Source: an uncultured Litorilinea sp.
Lineage (GTDB): Bacteria; Chloroflexota; Anaerolineae; Caldilineales; Caldilineaceae
DNA length: 5,824 nucleotides
Direction: 5' to 3'
Assembly (NCBI GenBank): GCA_946885925.1
Contig: CAMPHP010000237.1
Location: forward strand, 1 to 5,824
The position numbers were made by a program, and so were the translations under genes. The first letter of the stretch is position 1, and each line of letters starts with the position of its first letter. The notes below the pieces were generated by a model. That model was not told the DNA's origin and searched no databases. It saw nothing but the letters and a program-made list of their open reading frames with translations. Shown in pieces: positions 1-5,824 of the stretch.

Positions 1-129
1 GGCAATGGGCAACGCGACTATAGCACCCATATTGTTACGGTGCAAGTCGCGAAAAATGGGGTAGCCAGGACCTTTCAAGGGTTCGATATGGCTGTCATTC
101 CTACCGAAGGGGATTCCTCCCTTCGGTAG
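1..129 (+). CDS. Possible 3' end of an unknown gene (partial)
   Basis: Frame 1 is open from the left edge to a TAG at 127-129, giving 42 residues with no recognisable motif. The other two plus-strand frames close early, at 21 and 62. The last third of this frame and its stop lie inside the palindrome at 91-139, so if a gene ends here, the repeat has supplied its C-terminus and stop codon. A minus-strand frame through the same stretch is also open, and codon third positions are not biased enough to choose between them. This may be non-coding. I do not recognise the product. Confidence 0.2.
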   Translation, partial: GNGQRDYSTHIVTVQVAKNGVARTFQGFDMAVIPTEGDSSLR

Positions 130-139
130 GAATGACAGC
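91..139. repeat. Perfect 21-bp palindrome with a 7-nt loop (REP-like hairpin)
   Basis: Positions 91-111 are the exact reverse complement of 119-139, separated by the loop GATTCCT (112-118). Pairing stops sharply at both outer ends: 90/140 and 89/141 do not pair. Each arm carries GTCATTCC and CTACCGAAGGG. This recalls the short dispersed palindromes built on GTCATTC...GAATGAC that are scattered between genes in many bacterial genomes. It lies about 50 nt beyond the stop of the methyltransferase gene and could end transcription from either side. However, no T-run follows the stem on either strand, so it is not a standard rho-independent terminator. Copy number elsewhere cannot be judged from this window. 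Confidence 0.85.
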
Positions 140-188
140 ATTGCATTCGAAACATAACTGCGCGGAATGATAAGACTTTAATCTTCGC

Positions 189-959
189 TCAACTTGGCTT
201 GCGTGCCTCTACCCAATAGCGCATGTTTTCGTAAACCAACATACCCTCTTGTTCGAGTTTCTCTTGTAAAAGCAGCAAGCGATCAAAGTCGCGTTCGACG
301 CTGAAGCCTGGTACAAGCCAGGGAATAGCCTTCAAGTAATAGACCACAGCCCCTACATCTTCAAAGATCAACTGGCCTTTCCAATCGGCACCTTGTAGCA
401 ACTCTAGCCCTGCCGCGGCCAGGCGTGTGATGGCATCTTCATAAGTGGCATTAGGCCATTGTGGGGAGACGCCAAAATGGGCGAGGAGGCTGTGCGCCCA
501 CATGCCATGCACCTGTTGAGTCAAGAAAAGACCACCGGGTGCTAGGATGCGCGCCACTTCTGCTGCATTAAATGCGCCGTGCCGGTTGAGCACGAGATCG
601 AACTCCTCATCATCAAAAGGCATGGGTGCATCTTGACTAGAGTCTACTTCGACAATCTTCACGCCCAATAGCGTCAGTCGCTCTTGCAGCAAAGCCACAT
701 TGGGTGGATACCCTTCAGTGACGACTACCTTGGGGGGCCATAGAGAGCGTAGGGAGAGCAACTTTTCGCCTCCGCCTGTGTCCATGTCCAACACAGCACT
801 CGCCTGAGCCATGCGCGTTCCAGCCAGCGCCATATAATCCCAAGGCGTTTCTTCCTCAATGACCCGTCCATCTACATAGGAGAAATCCCAACCAGTGAAG
901 GGGACTTGCTCCTCAGCCAGCCACTGCGCGCGCAGTTCCTCCTTGCTAGACCTACTCAT
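189..959 (-). CDS. Class I SAM-dependent methyltransferase, substrate unknown
   Basis: The protein has 256 residues, an ATG start at 959 and a TGA stop at 189-191. It has the Rossmann-like layout of class I methyltransferases. The SAM-binding motif I is LDMDTGGGE at residues 57-65, after a beta strand (SAVLDM). The acidic residue ending strand 2 is Glu82 in VTEGYPPN. The motif II/III region is MPFDDEEFDLVLNRHGAF at about 113-130, and the post-motif is LAPGGLFLTQQV at 139-150. The TEGYPPN, NRH and APGGxFxTQQV signatures match a family of stand-alone methyltransferases that I recall from Chloroflexota, Bacilli and Actinobacteria, usually named only 'methyltransferase domain-containing protein'. 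The C-terminal ~100 residues are probably a substrate cap. There is no signal peptide or membrane segment, so it is likely cytoplasmic. The start is supported by AGGAG six bases upstream. It is transcribed divergently from dnaE with nearly 500 bp between them, so the context says nothing about its target. Confidence 0.9.
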   Translation of the reverse strand: MSRSSKEELRAQWLAEEQVPFTGWDFSYVDGRVIEEETPWDYMALAGTRMAQASAVLDMDTGGGEKLLSLRSLWPPKVVVTEGYPPNVALLQERLTLLGVKIVEVDSSQDAPMPFDDEEFDLVLNRHGAFNAAEVARILAPGGLFLTQQVHGMWAHSLLAHFGVSPQWPNATYEDAITRLAAAGLELLQGADWKGQLIFEDVGAVVYYLKAIPWLVPGFSVERDFDRLLLLQEKLEQEGMLVYENMRYWVEARKPS

Positions 960-965
960 CCTACA

Positions 966-970
966 CTCCT
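966..970 (-). promoter_or_regulatory. Shine-Dalgarno of the methyltransferase gene
   Basis: On the minus strand AGGAG lies six bases before the ATG at 957-959. It fixes the start of the methyltransferase and shows that the organism uses ordinary Shine-Dalgarno initiation. Confidence 0.75.
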
Positions 971-1021
971 TTACTGGTTGCCTCTTTGCTTGCAGATAGT
1001 CGCTTCGATTTCCGCTGCTTT

Positions 1022-1050
1022 AGTCTATCTCTACTGCATCTGGAGCGCAA
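1022..1050 (-). promoter_or_regulatory. Candidate sigma-70 promoter for the methyltransferase gene
   Basis: Read on the minus strand, TTGCGC (1045-1050) and TAGACT (1022-1027) are 17 bases apart. They match four of six and four of six positions of the consensus boxes at the ideal spacing. Transcription would begin near 1015, leaving a leader of about 55 nt before the ATG at 959. The prediction is by eye only. Confidence 0.35.
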
Positions 1051-1102
1051 TCAGCACAGAGGAAACCAAATAGAAAACCAGATTGCTTGCTGGCTAGTTG
1101 CT

Positions 1103-1132
1103 TTCGCTACATAGGATCAAGGCTGGTATAAT
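1103..1132 (+). promoter_or_regulatory. Extended -10 promoter facing dnaE
   Basis: TGGTATAAT at 1124-1132 is a perfect TATAAT (1127-1132) with the TGn extension that can compensate for a weak -35. The best -35 is TTCGCT (1103-1108), 18 bases upstream. Transcription would start near 1139. dnaE is the only convincing gene downstream, so this is probably its promoter, with a leader of about 315 nt. Confidence 0.5.
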
Positions 1133-1158
1133 AGCTCTGTTAAGGCATTGGTACGTCT

Positions 1159-1193
1159 TGCAACAGCGTCAATCAACTCCGTTGCAGCGCAAC
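1159..1193 (+). repeat. Mutually exclusive short inverted repeats in the dnaE leader
   Basis: TGCAAC (1159-1164) can pair with GTTGCA (1181-1186), while GTTGC (1181-1185) can instead pair with GCAAC (1189-1193). The central element is shared, so the two hairpins compete. The stems are only 5-6 bp, so this may be chance. Confidence 0.3.
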
Positions 1194-1197
1194 AAAT

Positions 1198-1235
1198 CGC
1201 AATTTGGTGCGTCATCATAGATGAAACAAATTGCG
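1198..1235 (+). repeat. 9-bp inverted repeat in the dnaE leader
   Basis: CGCAATTTG (1198-1206) is the exact reverse complement of CAAATTGCG (1227-1235), with a 20-nt loop. A spaced palindrome of this kind could be a dimeric repressor site as well as an RNA hairpin. It lies about 60 nt after the predicted transcription start. Confidence 0.4.
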
Positions 1236-1272
1236 TACATACATCTGATTCAATATCCAACTCACCTTGCGC

Positions 1273-1297
1273 TGCCGGAGCGTGAAGCACTCCGGCA
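1273..1297 (+). repeat. GC-rich 8-bp hairpin in the dnaE leader
   Basis: TGCCGGAG (1273-1280) pairs perfectly with CTCCGGCA (1290-1297) around a 9-nt loop. No T-run follows (the next bases are AGAAGGGG), so it is not an intrinsic terminator. Confidence 0.45.
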
Positions 1298-1453
1298 AGA
1301 AGGGGAAGTTCGCTCAAGCGGGCTTAAGGTGAGTATCATTTTTTCAAATTTATTCTCTAAAATCAATCGCGGGTCAGTCGAATCAGTTCCCATGCTCGGC
1401 GTGGGCGCACTTGTATTCGGTAGCTAGGCCACTTCAGACTAACGGATATTATC

Positions 1454-4400
1454 ATGTCGGGAAACTTCGTTCACCTGCATACTCACTCGGAATATTCGCT
1501 GCTGGATGGTTTGGGGCGTATTAAGAATTTGGTCTCCGAAGCCAAAAAGCTAGGCCAACCGGCCCTGGCGTTGACTGATCACGGTGTGATGCATGGTGCT
1601 GTCGAGTTCTTCCGCGCGGCTAAGAGTGCCGAGATTAAACCCATCATCGGGGTAGAAGCCTATCAGACGGTGTGGGGTCGCCCGATGGGAGGCCGCGATT
1701 CTCAATTCGACCGGGAGAATTATCACCTGCTGCTCCTGGCGAAGAACATGACCGGTTATCGAAACCTGCTCAAAATCTGTTCCCACAGCCATCTCAATGG
1801 CTATTATTATCGCCCGCGTGTGGATCATGAGTTTCTGGCTGCTCATGCCGAGGGGATTATCGCCACTACGGGCTGTCTGGGCGCGGAAGTACCCCAGCTT
1901 GTTATGCAGGGCAAAGAGCAGGAAGCCTACGAGCGGTTGGGGTGGTATGTCGATGTCTTTGGCAAAGAGAATTTCTTTATCGAACTCCAAGAGCACAGCA
2001 TCCCCGAATTGATCCCAGTGAACAAGGTGCTGGTGCCCTGGGCCGACAAGTTTGGCATCCAACTCGTCGCCACCAACGATGTCCATTATGTGCGCGAGCA
2101 AGATGGCGGCCCGCACGATGTGTTGCTCTGTGTGCAGACAGGAACGACTGTCCACGCCAAAGATCGCATGCGTATGAGCGATGGCTCCTACTTTCTCAAG
2201 AGCCGCGCCCAGATGGAAGAGACCTTCCGCCCCCTCATCGACCTGCCTGCCAGTGCCTTTGACAACTCGGTGCTGATCGCTGAGATGTGCGATGTGGACT
2301 TGGAAGATGACTCTTATCATCTGCCTGATCTGCCGATCCCCGAAGGGTTTACCTATGAGACCTACTTGCGCCATCTGACCGAAGAAGGGTTGGAGCGGCT
2401 TTATGGCGAAACGGCAAAGAGTGATGTGGTGCAGGAGCGCAAAGAGCGCGAGTTGAGCATCATCCACCAGATGGGCTTTGACATTTACTTCCTGATCGTG
2501 GCGGATCTCTGTAACTTTGCCCGCTCACGTAACATCTGGTGGAATGTTCGTGGCTCTGGCGCAGGCTCTTTAGTAGCCTACTGTGTGGGCATTACAGGGA
2601 TTGACCCGCTCAAGAATAACTTGATTTTCGAGAGATTCCTCAACCCTGGGCGTGTTAGTATGCCCGACTTTGACCTGGACTTTCCCGACGACCAGCGCGA
2701 AGAGATGATTCGCTATACATTGGAGAAGTTTGGTGAAGACCAGGTGGCCCAAATCGCTACCTTTGGACGTATGAAAGCGCGGGCGGCTGTGCGCGATGTG
2801 GGGCGTGCCAAGGCGATCGATCTCGCCCAAGTAGACCGCATTGCCAAGCTCATTCCTGCCATTCCTGGCAAGCCTGTCACCATTCAGGATGTGTTGACCG
2901 AGGGGCATGAGTTCTATAGCCCTGACTTGGTTCAGCTTTATCAAAACGAACCGTGGGCGCGTGACTTGCTCGATACCTCGATGCAGGTGGAAGGGGTGGC
3001 GCGCCATTCGAGCGTCCACGCCGCTGCTGTCATTGTTGCCGACCGGGAGCTTTCCCATTACACGCCGCTGATGCGCGGCAACAAGAATACGATTACCAGC
3101 ACCATCACGCAATATGAGTTCCCCATCCTTGAATCCATCGGTTTGCTCAAGGTGGACTTCTTGGGGCTTAGTACGCTCTCGGTCATGCGCGAGGCTGCGC
3201 GCTTGATCCGCGAGCGCCACGGCACCGAATACACGTTGAACACCATCCCCATTGAGGGTGAAGAAGCAGTCGAAGCCTTTAAGCTGCTTTCGAGCGGTGA
3301 GGTCAGTGGTGTCTTCCAAGTTGAAGGTCAAGGCATGCGCCGGGTGCTGACCGAAATGCGCCCCACGACTTTCGAGCATATTGTCGCTACCATCTCGCTC
3401 TATCGCCCTGGGCCGTTGGAATACATTCCCGCTTTCATCAAGCGTATGCATGGTGAAGAAGAGGTGGAGTACAAGCATCCTTCGCTTAAGAATATCTTGG
3501 GTGAGACCTATGGTATCTGTGTCAGTGGTGACTCCATCGTTATGGATGTGCGGACCGGGGAGCGCCGCCGACTTGATCAAGTCAATGAGGTGGATGAGTT
3601 TTATATTCAGGGTGTCGATGCAAATTGGCGACCTGCCGTAGGACGTGTGACCCATTGGATCGACAGCGGATACAAGGAAGTCTATCGAGTCACCCTCCGC
3701 AATGGCGCATCGATCAAAGTGACAGGTGACCATCGTCTGTTGACAGAGACAGGTTGGCGGCCTCTCAATGAACTTGTTGTGGGCGATCATATTGGCACGC
3801 CGCCGGTTCTCTTGGGGCCAGATGATGACAAGTGTGCAACAGTTGACCAGCGCAAATTGCGTGTCTTGGCCTATTTGTTGGCGGATGGCAGCCTTGGCAA
3901 TATGGCGGCAATTGATTTTGTCTCGAAAGAGCCTGCTTTACTGGACGAATACGTCCACTGCTTAGAAGCGTTTCCTGATGTGCGACCAGTTTTCACGCCC
4001 CAAGTGCGAGGTGTTACACGGATCAGCGTTGCCAAACGAGAAGATCTCGATGCCGACTACCACACACCCACAAGTCTTTTGGCCTGGTTGCGTGAATTAG
4101 GGTTAAAGTATCCTGCCGGTTCTCGACCTGGAGGCCTACGTAGCCATGAAAAATTCGTGCCGTCGTTTGTTTTTAACCTGAGTAAGCGGGATATTGCATT
4201 CTTCTTAGCTTCTCTTTGGGATGGCGATGGCTACATTGGGCGCAAACTCTGTCACTACCGCACAATCTCAAAACAGTTGGCTGAAGATGTGCAGACGCTT
4301 CTGCTGCGTCTCGGCATCCACTCGACAATTTACACGGCTTCTTATCCCTATCAACAAGATAGCGAGACAGAGCAGCGCACCAGCTATCAACTCACTATCT

Positions 4401-5824
4401 ATGACAGTGTTCGTATTGCCGCCGAACTGCAACCGTATATGCGTTCGGCGAAACGTAATAGACACTGCATGGGCCATAGCCATCCAACCATTGCACGCAG
4501 TGCATTCTTGGAAGAGGTCAAGGCAGTAACTACGTTGTCAGCGCGTGCGTTGATGCAAGAATATGGAATTGACCGCCAGCATTTCTATCCTAAAGGGGCA
4601 CAGCGCGAGCGTATTTCTACCCATGTGGTAGAGTCACTCACCGCGGCGTTGCCCATGCCCAATACAGCGCGCAAACTGAATGTGGATTGGCAGGAGATTG
4701 TCGCGATTGAGCCTGTCGGGGTCGAACATGTCTATGATTTGACCGTTGAGGGTCTACACAGTTTTGTTGCCAACAATATCATTGTCCACAACTGCGTCTA
4801 TCAAGAGCAGATTATCCAGATTTTAAGCCAGTTGGCGGGCTATACCCCTGGCGATGCAGACTTGGTGCGCCGCGCCATTAGTAAGAAAAAAGCCTCTGAT
4901 ATTGAGAAGCACAAAAAGATCTTTGTCGAAGGCTGCTATCAAAATGGCATCCCTAAAGATGCCGCCGCGGCTATTTATGGCGACATCGAGTTCTTTGCGC
5001 GATATGGCTTCAACAAATGTTTGCCGGGTGATGTCGAGGTGATTGACGCTGCTACAGGTCGTTTGGTCAAGATTGAGGATCTCTATCACGGTAACGCGCA
5101 GATTGACCAGACCATCACCTGTGATACCAGTGCGCTGCGCCTGCAAGCTGGCGCGGTTACTGCCGTTATGGACAATGGCGTTAAGCCTGTCTACCGGCTG
5201 ACTACTGCTCTTGGGCGCACACTAGAGGCCACAGCCAATCATCCCTTCTATGCCTTTGAGGGTTGGCGGCTGTTGGAGGAGTTGCGTGTGGGCGATCAGA
5301 TCGCTGTGCCGCGCACATTGCCTGTCGAAGGCAAAGCCATATGGCCCGACCATGAAGTGATTGTCTTGGGCCATCTGTTGGCGGCGGGTAATCTATGCCA
5401 TCCGCATTCGGTTTACTACGATTCCAAAGATCCTGTACAGTGCGAAGATTACGTGCAAGCGGTGGAGCAATTCGACAATGTTGCCGCCAGTATCAGCCTG
5501 TACAAGGGTACATACAGCATCTATGCTCGTCGCCGCCAACGCAGCCAAGCACCGGGGGTGATGGCTTGGGCTGAGCAGTTGGGATTACTGGGCAAGACCG
5601 CGCACACCAAAGAAATTCCCGCCGCTGCCTTTGAGCTGAACAACCGTCAAGTGGCGTTGCTTATTAGCCGTATGTGGGAGGGCGACGAGCACATCAATGT
5701 CACCGGGCGCAGCCTCTCTTACGCTACGGCGTCAGAGCGTATGGCTCGCCAGCTTCAGCACTTACTCCTGCGATTGGGCATTATTAGCTCGTTGCGAACA
5801 GTCGAGTTCCCCTATCAAGAGGGG
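1454..5824 (+). CDS. dnaE: DNA polymerase III alpha subunit with two in-frame inteins (3' end beyond window)
   Basis: This is the catalytic subunit of the replicative DNA polymerase (family C). The frame is open for 1457 codons with no frameshift and runs off the right edge. ATG 1454 is the only possible start, because a stop lies at 1421-1423 and no ATG, GTG or TTG falls between. The only Shine-Dalgarno-like bases are GGA at 1444-1446. The PHP domain (about residues 1-280) opens with [13 protein letters not shown] and keeps nine metal ligands: H9, H11, D18, H43, E68, H91, C141, D209 and H211. The palm follows with GSGAGSLV (367-374), PDFDLDF with D405/D407/D409, and KVDFLGL with D568, the latter two carrying the catalytic acidic residues. 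RPGPL is at 651-655. Intein 1 occupies residues 689-1113 and intein 2 starts at residue 1189. The 75 extein residues between them include [19 protein letters not shown] and YGFNK of the fingers. The exteins present total 763 residues, against roughly 1150-1200 for a full family member. The remaining fingers, beta-clamp-binding and OB-fold regions must lie downstream. Confidence 0.97.
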   Translation, partial: MSGNFVHLHTHSEYSLLDGLGRIKNLVSEAKKLGQPALALTDHGVMHGAVEFFRAAKSAEIKPIIGVEAYQTVWGRPMGGRDSQFDRENYHLLLLAKNMTGYRNLLKICSHSHLNGYYYRPRVDHEFLAAHAEGIIATTGCLGAEVPQLVMQGKEQEAYERLGWYVDVFGKENFFIELQEHSIPELIPVNKVLVPWADKFGIQLVATNDVHYVREQDGGPHDVLLCVQTGTTVHAKDRMRMSDGSYFLKSRAQMEETFRPLIDLPASAFDNSVLIAEMCDVDLEDDSYHLPDLPIPEGFTYETYLRHLTEEGLERLYGETAKSDVVQERKERELSIIHQMGFDIYFLIVADLCNFARSRNIWWNVRGSGAGSLVAYCVGITGIDPLKNNLIFERFLNPGRVSMPDFDLDFPDDQREEMIRYTLEKFGEDQVAQIATFGRMKARAAVRDVGRAKAIDLAQVDRIAKLIPAIPGKPVTIQDVLTEGHEFYSPDLVQLYQNEPWARDLLDTSMQVEGVARHSSVHAAAVIVADRELSHYTPLMRGNKNTITSTITQYEFPILESIGLLKVDFLGLSTLSVMREAARLIRERHGTEYTLNTIPIEGEEAVEAFKLLSSGEVSGVFQVEGQGMRRVLTEMRPTTFEHIVATISLYRPGPLEYIPAFIKRMHGEEEVEYKHPSLKNILGETYGICVSGDSIVMDVRTGERRRLDQVNEVDEFYIQGVDANWRPAVGRVTHWIDSGYKEVYRVTLRNGASIKVTGDHRLLTETGWRPLNELVVGDHIGTPPVLLGPDDDKCATVDQRKLRVLAYLLADGSLGNMAAIDFVSKEPALLDEYVHCLEAFPDVRPVFTPQVRGVTRISVAKREDLDADYHTPTSLLAWLRELGLKYPAGSRPGGLRSHEKFVPSFVFNLSKRDIAFFLASLWDGDGYIGRKLCHYRTISKQLAEDVQTLLLRLGIHSTIYTASYPYQQDSETEQRTSYQLTIYDSVRIAAELQPYMRSAKRNRHCMGHSHPTIARSAFLEEVKAVTTLSARALMQEYGIDRQHFYPKGAQRERISTHVVESLTAALPMPNTARKLNVDWQEIVAIEPVGVEHVYDLTVEGLHSFVANNIIVHNCVYQEQIIQILSQLAGYTPGDADLVRRAISKKKASDIEKHKKIFVEGCYQNGIPKDAAAAIYGDIEFFARYGFNKCLPGDVEVIDAATGRLVKIEDLYHGNAQIDQTITCDTSALRLQAGAVTAVMDNGVKPVYRLTTALGRTLEATANHPFYAFEGWRLLEELRVGDQIAVPRTLPVEGKAIWPDHEVIVLGHLLAAGNLCHPHSVYYDSKDPVQCEDYVQAVEQFDNVAASISLYKGTYSIYARRRQRSQAPGVMAWAEQLGLLGKTAHTKEIPAAAFELNNRQVALLISRMWEGDEHINVTGRSLSYATASERMARQLQHLLLRLGIISSLRTVEFPYQEG
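3518..4792 (+). other. Intein 1 in DnaE: complete, with LAGLIDADG homing endonuclease (425 residues)
   Basis: This is a self-splicing protein segment, excised after translation with ligation of its flanks. It begins with Cys1 (TGT 3518-3520) in block A (CVSGDSIV). Block B carries T69-G-D-H72 (the TxxH motif) followed by GWRPLNEL. The C-terminal block is [21 protein letters not shown], ending in His424-Asn425 with Cys as the +1 extein residue. All residues expected for the class 1 splicing route are therefore present. The endonuclease insert has two LAGLIDADG motifs, LAYLLADG with D123 and LASLWDGDG with D237, about 114 residues apart. A canonical block-D-like run ([16 protein letters not shown]) precedes the second motif, and LLLRLGI (261-267) follows it. 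The size of 425 residues is typical of endonuclease-bearing inteins. The junction reads GETYGI / CVYQEQ, and the extein resumes in perfect register with other DnaE proteins. The endonuclease would cut intein-free dnaE alleles to spread the element. Confidence 0.96.
5018..5824 (+). other. Intein 2 in DnaE: N-terminal 269 residues, endonuclease probably dead
   Basis: The polymerase sequence breaks off after YGFNK, where other DnaE proteins continue SHS. Cys1 (TGT 5018-5020) starts a Hint domain: block [15 protein letters not shown], then block B with T72-A-N-H75 followed by [24 protein letters not shown]-type endonuclease follows. The first motif, LGHLLAAGN, has Ala123 where the family has Asp or Glu. 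The second, ISRMWEGDE, keeps D223 but has Glu in place of the final Gly. LLLRLGI (249-255) matches the same element in intein 1. The C-terminal splicing block and +1 residue are beyond the window, expected to be HN followed by Ser. The N-terminal splicing residues are intact, so splicing should still work even if homing has been lost. A split gene cannot be excluded without the downstream sequence, though the endonuclease still attached argues for a contiguous intein. Confidence 0.95.

Larger units (their letters stand above)
960..1453. other. Divergent intergenic region between the methyltransferase and dnaE
   Basis: No convincing gene lies in these 494 bases. The half next to the methyltransferase holds its ribosome binding site and candidate promoter. 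The half next to dnaE holds an extended -10 promoter at about 1103-1132, then a leader of roughly 315 nt with inverted repeats at 1159-1193, 1198-1235 and 1273-1297. After these comes an AT-rich patch at about 1337-1365 that contains TAAAAT (1358-1363) but no good -35 box. I found no DnaA boxes, tRNA, or riboswitch that I recognise. Confidence 0.7.

Noticed and set aside
91..139. Palindrome as a rho-independent terminator
   Set aside because: The stem is followed by ATTGCATTCG on the plus strand and CATATCGAAC on the minus strand. Without a T-run the intrinsic terminator model is not met, although it may still hinder transcription.
1117..1317. 66-codon minus-strand open frame in the intergenic region
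   Set aside because: It overlaps the strong plus-strand promoter, has no recognisable motif, and is most likely a chance frame.
1221..1427. 68-codon open frame between the dnaE promoter and dnaE
   Set aside because: It has no good ribosome binding site, recognisable motif or clear coding bias, and it spans the leader inverted repeats. A translated leader peptide remains possible but is not supported.
1550..2467. Antisense open frame of 305 codons on the minus strand
   Set aside because: It is opposite the PHP and early palm region of DnaE, and its translation shows no family resemblance.
2570..3790. Antisense open frame of 406 codons on the minus strand
   Set aside because: It lies fully opposite dnaE extein and the start of intein 1. 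The plus strand there encodes unmistakable polymerase motifs, and the antisense protein has no recognisable domain. It is a by-product of the codon bias.
3518..4792. Intein 1 interpreted as a group I intron or an inserted free-standing homing endonuclease gene
   Set aside because: The reading frame is continuous across both junctions, and the protein has Cys1, TxxH and a terminal His-Asn followed by Cys. That identifies a protein intein, not an RNA intron.
4823..5146. 107-codon minus-strand frame crossing the extein/intein 2 junction
   Set aside because: It is antisense to well-defined DnaE and intein sequence and has no recognisable features.

Overview
The window is chromosomal bacterial DNA of slightly GC-rich composition. 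Its centrepiece is the 5' part of dnaE, the catalytic alpha subunit of the replicative DNA polymerase III, interrupted by two inteins (self-splicing protein inserts). The polymerase resembles the Thermus/Chloroflexota type: its PHP domain keeps every metal ligand, unlike that of E. coli. My best guess is a member of the Chloroflexota or a nearby deep-branching lineage. This rests on remembered sequence resemblance, not on a search.

Layout. Positions 1-188 hold a possible tail of an unknown gene and a perfect 49-bp palindrome (91-139). Positions 189-959, minus strand, encode a 256-residue class I SAM-dependent methyltransferase of unknown substrate. Positions 960-1453 are a divergent intergenic region: a Shine-Dalgarno and a candidate promoter for the methyltransferase, and a strong extended -10 promoter facing dnaE. 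The resulting dnaE leader would be about 315 nt and contains several inverted repeats. From 1454 to the right edge one reading frame of 1457 codons stays open and is cut off by the window end.

Inside dnaE: extein residues 1-688 (PHP domain, palm with the catalytic acidic residues, start of the fingers), then intein 1 (3518-4792, 425 residues, complete, with an apparently intact LAGLIDADG homing endonuclease), then 75 extein residues (4793-5017), then intein 2 (5018 to the edge, first 269 residues). Intein 2 has a homing endonuclease whose first catalytic acidic residue is replaced by Ala. Its insertion point is four residues downstream of where cyanobacterial DnaE split inteins sit.

How it fits together: both inteins must be excised and the extein pieces joined before the polymerase can work, because the insertions fall in conserved catalytic-domain sequence. 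The methyltransferase is transcribed away from dnaE and shows no evident functional link to it. I see no CRISPR array, tRNA, rRNA or transposase.
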